18,766 nt of DNA, taken from CAYRNY01 sp964425755. GTDB lineage: Bacteria; Chloroflexota; Anaerolineae; Aggregatilineales; Aggregatilineaceae. The number at the start of each line of letters is the position of its first letter. Position 1 is the first letter of the stretch. Position numbers and translations under genes: made by a program. The notes beneath the pieces are model-generated. The model was not told the DNA's origin and did no database searches. It saw only the letters and a list, made by a program, of their open reading frames with translations. Shown piece after piece: positions 13,624 through 18,766 of the stretch. Location of the stretch: the NCBI GenBank assembly GCA_964425755.1, contig CAYRNY010000032.1, positions 1 to 18,766 of the forward strand, written 5' to 3'.

Positions 13624-14690
13624 CGCCGGTTGCGGCGGTCGGAGTCGTCGCGGCGGCTCCGCGTATCGCGCCGTCTGCGCCTGCGCCGCTTGCGCCCGAA
13701 GATCACGTCCAGCGTGATCTCCAGCACCTTTTCCAGCAGCGGGAACTGCGCGATCGCGCCAAGCACGCCGAGCACCGTGCTGACGATGCTCGCCTGCGGC
13801 ACGGTGATCAGCCCGAACACGTAGTTCACGTCCACCTGCACCGCCTGGCCCCAGATCGGGACGTTCTGCGGCCCCGGCGGGTTGTCCTGCTTAGGCTCCC
13901 ACGTGATGTTGAGTCCCAGCGCGATCACCGACGTCTGCGCGCTGCCGGATTCCAGCGTCCAGCGCCATTCCGCCGTGCCGCCTTGCGCCAGCGGCTGGCG
14001 CGCGGGCGTGACCCATTCGACCGCGAAATCCGGCGCGGAGATCGTCGCGGTGACGAACGCGTCGTGGGTCGCGTAACGATCCGTGATCAGGATCGGCGTG
14101 GCGAGCACTTCATTGTCCGCGATCTCCGCGACAGGCTGCAACGCGCCGCCATCCAACACTTTAAGCGTGACACGTACCACCTCGGAGCGCCCGACTCGGA
14201 ACTGGCGCGGCCATTCCAGCTCGACCACGCGCTGCTCGTAGCCCGTCGTGCTGAGCAACTGGCCGCCTTGCCCGTCAGGGGTGGTGCCCGTGCCACCGGC
14301 GCTCAGCGGCGCGACCGCGACCTCGGTGTCCGCGCCCAACACGATATCCGAGGTCAGCGCGGTGCTGGCGGTCACTTCCGGCGCGGATTCGAGTTCCAGC
14401 ACCGTCTGCGGCGCGTCGCGCATCTCGGTGCTGTCGAGCGCTTGCAAGTCCTGCGCGGCTTCGATGCTCAGCTCAGGGTTGACCGGCACGTTCAGCGTGC
14501 CGGACTGCGTATCGGTGACGGCGGACAGCGGTTGCATGCTGGCGGTCTGGGCCGCGACCTCGGCCTGCGTGTAGAGAATGCCGCCGGTGGTGCGTGCTTC
14601 GGTCGGCTGCGGGCCGCGCGCCACCCACAGGATCGCGGCGGCTGCGGCCAGCAGGACCAGTCCGAGAACAACAGAGAAGAATTTGCGCAT
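13617..14690 (-). CDS. Membrane-anchored beta-sandwich-like protein with arginine-rich tail
   Basis: 357 residues, function unknown. A first membrane helix lies at 5-24. Residues 28-140 are low-complexity, rich in Thr, Ala, Ser and acidic residues. Residues 155-265 read as a beta-sandwich (VELEWPRQFRVGRSEVVRV at 156-174 and EWRWTLESGSAQTSVIALGL at 241-260). I recall similar strands in uncharacterised Chloroflexota and cyanobacterial proteins. A second hydrophobic segment (about 289-331) follows, then the tail 332-357 containing 15 arginines. The likely topology is in-out-in, placing the tail in the cytoplasm, where it could contact acidic lipids or nucleic acid. Start ATG 14690 has AAAGGG upstream. 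The upstream gene on the same strand ends 63 nt before it, so the two probably form an operon. Its last codons overlap the kinase gene by 7 nt. Confidence 0.8.
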   Translation of the reverse strand: MRKFFSVVLGLVLLAAAAAILWVARGPQPTEARTTGGILYTQAEVAAQTASMQPLSAVTDTQSGTLNVPVNPELSIEAAQDLQALDSTEMRDAPQTVLELESAPEVTASTALTSDIVLGADTEVAVAPLSAGGTGTTPDGQGGQLLSTTGYEQRVVELEWPRQFRVGRSEVVRVTLKVLDGGALQPVAEIADNEVLATPILITDRYATHDAFVTATISAPDFAVEWVTPARQPLAQGGTAEWRWTLESGSAQTSVIALGLNITWEPKQDNPPGPQNVPIWGQAVQVDVNYVFGLITVPQASIVSTVLGVLGAIAQFPLLEKVLEITLDVIFGRKRRRRRRRDTRSRRDDSDRRNRRY

Positions 14691-14753
14691 CAGCGAGTGC
14701 CCTTTCTGTGGCTAGCGTTACGGCAATCAGCGGGTGCAGTAGTGGGTAAGGGG

Positions 14754-15347
14754 TTATCCACTGCCGGCGTTGTTGGCAGCGTCCTGCGCATCAGCGCCCA
14801 GGCTGCGCACGATCGCGTCCCAGTAGGCGGCAAAGATGTCCTGGTGCTGCGTTCCCAACGCATCGGGCGGCGTGCCGTCCAGCAGCGCCAGCAGGTCGCC
14901 AAGCCACGCGGCCAGTTCCGGCGCGTTGGCGTCCAGTGCGGTGCTGTGTATCTGCCTGATCTCGTCCGCGATCGCCTCTTTGTGATCCGGCGCGTGCGTC
15001 AGCACCGCGACCACGGCCTCCGCCACCGAGCGCAGCAGACGGTCCAACGAGTCGTCGCGTGCGTCGTCGACCGGCTGGGCGATACCCGACGATAAGCTGG
15101 TGAGCAGCGATTCCCACGCGTAATCGTACACCGTGCCGGTGGGCAGCGTGTCGTCGGGTGCGTCCAGCAGCGTCAGCACAGCCGCCACGAAGAGCATCTC
15201 GTCTTCCAGCCCCTGGCTACGCGCCTGCTGCAGCAAATCCTGCAAGTTTGCGCGCCAGTCCGGGAGCAGATCGGGGCGGGCCAACAATACCACCATCGTG
15301 TTATTGATGATGTGGTTAACCTGGTCCGTCGTCAGCGCGTTCGGCAT
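14754..15347 (-). CDS. Internally duplicated all-helical protein
   Basis: 197 residues, soluble, not assignable to a known domain with confidence. Residues about 12-85 and 107-183 are two copies of one unit: each has a V(V/A)(V/L)L helix, a charged helix, a second helix ending LLxLLD, then PPDxLxTG-like residues and a final helix with (Y/W)-D/E-(A/S). The second copy is AAWLGDLLALLDGTPPDALG (146-165). The pattern resembles TPR-like helical hairpins seen in other Chloroflexota proteins with RPDLL motifs, but I cannot name a family. The ATG at 15347 has AAGGA eight nt upstream. It is the first gene of a likely two-gene operon with the membrane protein. Confidence 0.78.
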   Translation of the reverse strand: MPNALTTDQVNHIINNTMVVLLARPDLLPDWRANLQDLLQQARSQGLEDEMLFVAAVLTLLDAPDDTLPTGTVYDYAWESLLTSLSSGIAQPVDDARDDSLDRLLRSVAEAVVAVLTHAPDHKEAIADEIRQIHSTALDANAPELAAWLGDLLALLDGTPPDALGTQHQDIFAAYWDAIVRSLGADAQDAANNAGSG

Positions 15348-15414
15348 GCCGTCTTCCTTCGTGCGAACGGTCTTTCAAGGCAGAGGCGGGCGTATTCGTG
15401 TGCCTCTTAGCCTA

Positions 15415-15442
15415 ATAATACCGTGATTGCGCCAAGTGTGCA
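15415..15442 (-). promoter_or_regulatory. Weak promoter for the helical/membrane protein operon
   Basis: On the minus strand TGCACA (15437-15442, 4/6) and TATTAT (15415-15420, 5/6) are 16 bp apart. The start would lie near 15408, about 60 nt before the ATG at 15347. Confidence 0.35.
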
Positions 15443-15561
15443 GCGTTTGGGTCGCCACACGGCCTTGACAATTTTCACAAAATATTACGGAAATTTTTGC
15501 AGTTTATTTGCATTGCTGGTGTATGGTGATGATAGGGCGTACTGTATCAAAGGGGGCGATC

Positions 15562-15987
15562 GTGAAATACCAGGGGTTGAGCTTGGCCGAATGGATTGCT
15601 CGCGGGCGTGCCAACGGCACTATCGCGGATACGCTGATGGTGGTCTGGGCGTACTGCATGGACGAGGATGAAGCACTGCGCTGGATCACCGCGATCGTTG
15701 GCGGCGAGTTGAATGAACAGGTCGCGCTGACGCGGATTCGCGGCAGCCAGCCGGCGGACGACATGCCGCTGCTTACCGCCGGGAGCAATGCCGGGGAACC
15801 GGTAGCACAGGCTGAGCAAACCGGCGCCGGTCGCGCAGACGAGCGTGATTCAGGACGCGAAGTGACCGCGCTCCAGACGCCGCACGAGCCGTATTTTGTC
15901 GCCGCCATCCCGGACCGTCGCATCATGCTGCACCCGGCGGTGCAAACTGAACTGGGCGCGGAAACGCACACGCAGCATACCATCTAA
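15562..15987 (+). CDS. Unrecognised 141-residue protein
   Basis: No family recognised. The GTG at 15562 is chosen because AGGGGG lies at 15551-15556, five nt upstream; the frame opens at 15508 but has no ribosome site for that earlier ATG. Residues 6-50 form two predicted helices (LAEWIARGRANGTIADTLMV and DEDEALRWITAIVGGEL) followed by a Gly/Ala/Glu-rich stretch (60-105) with low complexity. The C-terminal 105-130 contains PHEPYFVAAIPDRRIMLHP, which looks like a short structured segment. No signal peptide. The upstream 100 bp is AT-rich and contains a perfect TTGACA at 15465-15470 without a matching -10 at 16-18 bp. A long hairpin follows the gene. Base composition of the coding part is normal for the window. 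Confidence 0.68.
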   Translation: MKYQGLSLAEWIARGRANGTIADTLMVVWAYCMDEDEALRWITAIVGGELNEQVALTRIRGSQPADDMPLLTAGSNAGEPVAQAEQTGAGRADERDSGREVTALQTPHEPYFVAAIPDRRIMLHPAVQTELGAETHTQHTI

Positions 15988-15997
15988 CCGGAAGGCC

Positions 15998-16073
15998 CCC
16001 CGCGCTATGCGGGGTTGATATCGGGGCGATTGCGAACAAGCCGCAAAGTTCGCAGTCGCCCCTGTGTGTTTGG
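15998..16073 (+). terminator. Two stacked hairpins between convergent genes
   Basis: The first is CCCCGC-GCTAT-GCGGGG (15998-16014). The second is a long stem: GGGGCGA (16023-16029) with TCGCCCC (16056-16062), one T-G wobble, then TGCGAAC (16031-16037) with GTTCGCA (16048-16054) around a ten-base loop, followed by TGTGTGTTT. The second has about 15 bp and probably ends the plus-strand transcript; it may also limit read-through from the opposing kinase gene that ends at 16086. Confidence 0.68.
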
Positions 16074-16085
16074 CGGCGGGTGGGG

Positions 16086-18635
16086 TCACGACGCGGTGCG
16101 GTTGTCCACGTATGGGGTCAGGTCGATGCGGGGCACGCTGCCGTCGAGCGCGCGCGGCTCTTCCAACGACTCCAGCGGCAGGTGGATCGCAAACGTGCTG
16201 CCCTTGCCGTAGGTGCTGGATACGTGCACCTGGCCGCCGTGCGTCTCGACAAACGCTTTGACCAGGCTCAGCCCTAACCCCGTGCCCTGAATCTCGCGCG
16301 TGTTGTCGTCGCGGACGCGCACGAACGGCCTGAAGATCGTCTCAAGCTGGTGTTCCGGGATGCCGAAACCGGTATCGGTCACGCGCACGATGGCTTCCGG
16401 TCCTTCAACGTCCACCGTGACCGACACCTGCCCGCCGGGCGGCGTGTACTTGATCGCGTTCGACACGAGATTGTCGATCGCCTGGATGATCAGCACCGAA
16501 TGGCCCTGCAGCAATTTCTCCGGCGCGCGTTCCGTCTTGAAGCTTAGCTTGATGTTGTTGGCGGCGGCGTTGGACTTGTTCTGGTTGATCACGCGCTGCG
16601 TGAGCGCCACGAGATCGTAAGGTACGAAGGTTTCGTGGCCCATCGTGTCGGCCATCTCGAGATCGGTCACGTCGCTGATCAGGTTCTGCATGCGGATCAG
16701 GCTGTTGGAGAGCATCTCTTTGAGCTGGTCGCGCTGCTCGTCGGACAGTTCGGGGTCATCGAGCAGTTCAAGCGGGCTGCGCGCGAGCATGATCAGGTTG
16801 CCGAGGTCGTGGGTCAAGACGCGGTGCAGGTTGGCGCGCATCTGGTCCAGGTGGCGCAGCGCCGTGATGTTCTGTGCGACGGCGATGTAAGCCTCGACTG
16901 TATCGCCGTCGTCATTTGTGATAGGGGCGACCGTGATCAGGTATTCTCCGGCTTTGCCCAGCGATATCTCAAGCGCGTTGAAGCGCTTCAACAGCGTGTC
17001 GGCGTCCGAATGTGGCAGCAGGTCGTCCAGCAGCCGGGCGATGTTGCTGCCTTCGATCGCGTCGACCGGGACATGCAGCAGGCCGAGGATGCGCGCGGCT
17101 TCGCGGTTGACGCGCAGCACGCTACCTTGCGGGTCAACGACCAGCACGCCGACCGGCGTCTGGTCGAGGATCGCTTGCAGTTGGCGCTGTTCCTGGCGCA
17201 CGGTTTCGTGCAATTGCGCCTTGGCGATCGCGATGGCCGCCTGCGGTGCGAGCATCATCAAGGCGTCGCGGATATCGGTCAGCTCGCCGCTGGGCGTGTC
17301 TTTGAAGCCGACCTGCAACACGCCGAGCGTGATCCCGCGATAGGTCAGTGGCACGGCGATCAGCAGCGTGTCTTTGATCATCTTGGCGCGGATATCCGGG
17401 TTGGCGTATTTCCAGTTGGGGTAGTCGGTCACCACGCTTGGGCGGCCCGTCAGCGCGACGATGCCTGCCTGATCGATGCCGCGTTCGATGGTGTGGTTCA
17501 GCCAGCACGCGTCGATGTTGTAAATCGCGCTGACCGTCAGGTTTTGGTCCGGCTGCACGAGCAGCACGCACCCGGAGTTGCCCTGGACCAACTGCACGGC
17601 CTGTTCGACGATCTGCGACAGCACGTCATCGAGCGCGAGGTCCTGCGCGATGACCTGTGCCACCCGCGTGATCGCGCGCTGGCGTTCCTCTGCGCCGGTC
17701 ACGCGCAGGTACTGCTGCATCGTGCGCAGCGCCTCGGTGACCTGCGTGGTGAACAGGCGTCCAAGCTGCAGATGCGCGCCATCGAACGCGCCGGGCTGGT
17801 CGGAGAAGAACGCGACGAACCCCGCCAGGCGTTCGTTCAAGTTCAGCGGCAGGCGCATGTAGGACCACGCGCCGGCGGCCTCGGCTTCGCGCACGCGCAT
17901 CGCCGACGGCAGAATCCCCGGCAGGCGCTCGCGCAGCAGAATTTCGTCGCCCAGGTACAGCATGCGCTCTTCCAGCGACAGGTTCTGCAGGTGCGCGTGG
18001 CACACGGCGAGATAAGCGTCCGGCACGTCAAGATCGAGCGCATCGTTGAGGCGCGTGTAATCGTCGTTCGCCAGCAGCACCGCGATGCGGTCCGCGCCGA
18101 CCGAGATCCGGCCCATCACGTCGAGTTTGCTCAGCAGGCTGCGGATGTCGTCGCTGCCGGCCAGCGCGAGCGACGCCTGCACCAGCCCTTCGAGGTGTTG
18201 GGCGCGTTCTTGCAGTTCGTAATAGTCGGCGAGCGTCGGTGGGGTGTTGATGTCCGCGATCACGGCTTCGACGGCCTGGGCCAGGGTGTCGATGTCGCAG
18301 CCACGCGGCAGGGTCCGGGCGATCTCCAGCGACGCGGGGATGTCGTCCTCGCCGTTCAGCGCGATGATCCGGGTCGCCGGCCACTGCTCGCTGATACCGG
18401 CGACAAGTGCTTTGATGTCGTGTTGCGGCGTCGTGGCGAAGTCCACCACCAGGCAAGCCGCCATGCCGTGCTGCAGCGCGTGCATTGCGGCCCGGATGCT
18501 CGTGACATGATACGTGATGAAGTGGTCGTGTGCGGCGGTTAGCAGATCGCTTGCGGTTCCCAGCCAGATCAGGGCGATCGGGTCATTGTTGGCGTGATAA
18601 CTAGCGTTAGCCGGTCGATTGTCTGCTTTATTCAT
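16086..18635 (-). CDS. Large receiver-like/GAF/GAF/PAS histidine kinase
   Basis: 849 residues from the ATG at 18635; a GTG at 18644 could add three residues, but AGGTGG five nt before 18635 favours the ATG. Domains in order (ATG numbering): receiver-like fold about 18-130 with D65 in CLVVDFA but no acidic pair and no clear conserved Lys, so probably degenerate; GAF about 147-310; GAF about 320-475 with the typical IAVPLTYRGITLGVLQVG ending; PAS about 485-595; HisKA with H609 in VLTHDLGNLIML; and ATPase with N722/N726 (DNLVSNAIKY), DTGFGIP (754-760) and GTGLGLSLVK (784-793). No membrane helix, so it senses in the cytoplasm. The H-box is HDLGN rather than the more common HELR/HDLKTP. It ends in a 24-residue tail after the ATPase core. 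No partner regulator is adjacent. A TACAAT -10 lies upstream at 18746-18751. Confidence 0.93.
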   Translation of the reverse strand: MNKADNRPANASYHANNDPIALIWLGTASDLLTAAHDHFITYHVTSIRAAMHALQHGMAACLVVDFATTPQHDIKALVAGISEQWPATRIIALNGEDDIPASLEIARTLPRGCDIDTLAQAVEAVIADINTPPTLADYYELQERAQHLEGLVQASLALAGSDDIRSLLSKLDVMGRISVGADRIAVLLANDDYTRLNDALDLDVPDAYLAVCHAHLQNLSLEERMLYLGDEILLRERLPGILPSAMRVREAEAAGAWSYMRLPLNLNERLAGFVAFFSDQPGAFDGAHLQLGRLFTTQVTEALRTMQQYLRVTGAEERQRAITRVAQVIAQDLALDDVLSQIVEQAVQLVQGNSGCVLLVQPDQNLTVSAIYNIDACWLNHTIERGIDQAGIVALTGRPSVVTDYPNWKYANPDIRAKMIKDTLLIAVPLTYRGITLGVLQVGFKDTPSGELTDIRDALMMLAPQAAIAIAKAQLHETVRQEQRQLQAILDQTPVGVLVVDPQGSVLRVNREAARILGLLHVPVDAIEGSNIARLLDDLLPHSDADTLLKRFNALEISLGKAGEYLITVAPITNDDGDTVEAYIAVAQNITALRHLDQMRANLHRVLTHDLGNLIMLARSPLELLDDPELSDEQRDQLKEMLSNSLIRMQNLISDVTDLEMADTMGHETFVPYDLVALTQRVINQNKSNAAANNIKLSFKTERAPEKLLQGHSVLIIQAIDNLVSNAIKYTPPGGQVSVTVDVEGPEAIVRVTDTGFGIPEHQLETIFRPFVRVRDDNTREIQGTGLGLSLVKAFVETHGGQVHVSSTYGKGSTFAIHLPLESLEEPRALDGSVPRIDLTPYVDNRTAS

Positions 18636-18745
18636 CGCTGCCACCTGGCAAGCGCTCGGCCATGGTGATGGCGAGGTGCGATTTCATCGGCCCATCAATC
18701 CCTTTAAACATTGGTAGTGGTGAACTATTGACTGATGCACTCTCG

Positions 18746-18751
18746 ATTGTA
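18746..18751 (-). promoter_or_regulatory. Possible -10 of the GAF kinase promoter
   Basis: TACAAT on the minus strand in the context GCACTACAATCG, about 110 nt before the ATG at 18635. The -35 would fall beyond the right edge of the window, so the promoter is incomplete here. Confidence 0.35.
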
Positions 18752-18766
18752 GTGCTGAACGAATAG

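Noticed and set aside
15465..15488. TTGACA with TATTAC as a standard promoter
   Set aside because: The 12-bp spacing is too short for a normal sigma-70 promoter.
16635..18542. 635-codon open frame on the plus strand
   Set aside because: It is antisense to the GAF kinase, whose catalytic motifs are intact; it is rich in Arg, His, Gln and Val without domain features.

Overview
The window is GC-rich (by eye a little over 60 %) apart from one AT-rich gap, and is densely packed with short single-gene or two-gene transcription units on both strands. Secreted proteins with a C-terminal SH3b domain, GAF/PAS sensor kinases without paired regulators, a DUF362 protein, zinc-ribbon/transmembrane proteins and many lineage-specific unknowns fit an environmental bacterium of the Chloroflexota (Anaerolineae-like). 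That placement comes from protein style only; there is no rRNA or other phylogenetic marker. I found no tRNA, rRNA, CRISPR array, insertion sequence, phage gene or origin.

Layout. 1-3.1 kb (+): a secreted protein with four copies of a two-cysteine repeat plus an SH3b domain, then a PAS histidine kinase with a cysteine cluster in its sensor domain. 3.3-3.9 kb (+): a small lipoprotein with a DxDxDG loop and an acidic repeat tail, convergent with a small SpoIIAA/STAS-like protein (-). 4.33-4.81 kb: AT-rich non-coding gap with a strong minus-strand terminator. 4.8-8.3 kb (-): DUF362 protein with a C-terminal membrane anchor, cytidylate-kinase-like protein, PNPOx-fold flavoprotein and class I methyltransferase. 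8.5-10.1 kb (+): secreted M28 zinc peptidase and a single-domain response regulator behind a structured leader. 10.1-12.3 kb (-): zinc-ribbon membrane protein and a HEAT-like protein. 12.4-13.6 kb (+): DUF4177-like small protein and a two-TM histidine kinase in one operon, tail-to-tail with a minus-strand pair (13.6-15.35 kb) made of an internally duplicated helical protein and a membrane protein ending in an arginine-rich tail. 15.56-16.0 kb (+): an unrecognised 141-residue protein. 16.1-18.6 kb (-): a large receiver-like/GAF/GAF/PAS histidine kinase whose promoter runs off the right edge.

How it fits together. The theme is sensing and the cell envelope: three orphan histidine kinases, one stand-alone receiver without an output domain, and at least five exported or membrane-anchored proteins. 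The lone receiver could serve one or more of the kinases, but the sequence does not prove this. No complete, clearly new system is evident. The points most worth following are the paired two-cysteine repeat protein, the cysteine-cluster PAS kinase, the two-gene unit at 13.6-15.35 kb, and the structured leader before the response regulator. Promoters of housekeeping-sigma type are recognisable, and several share the -10 hexamer TACAAT.
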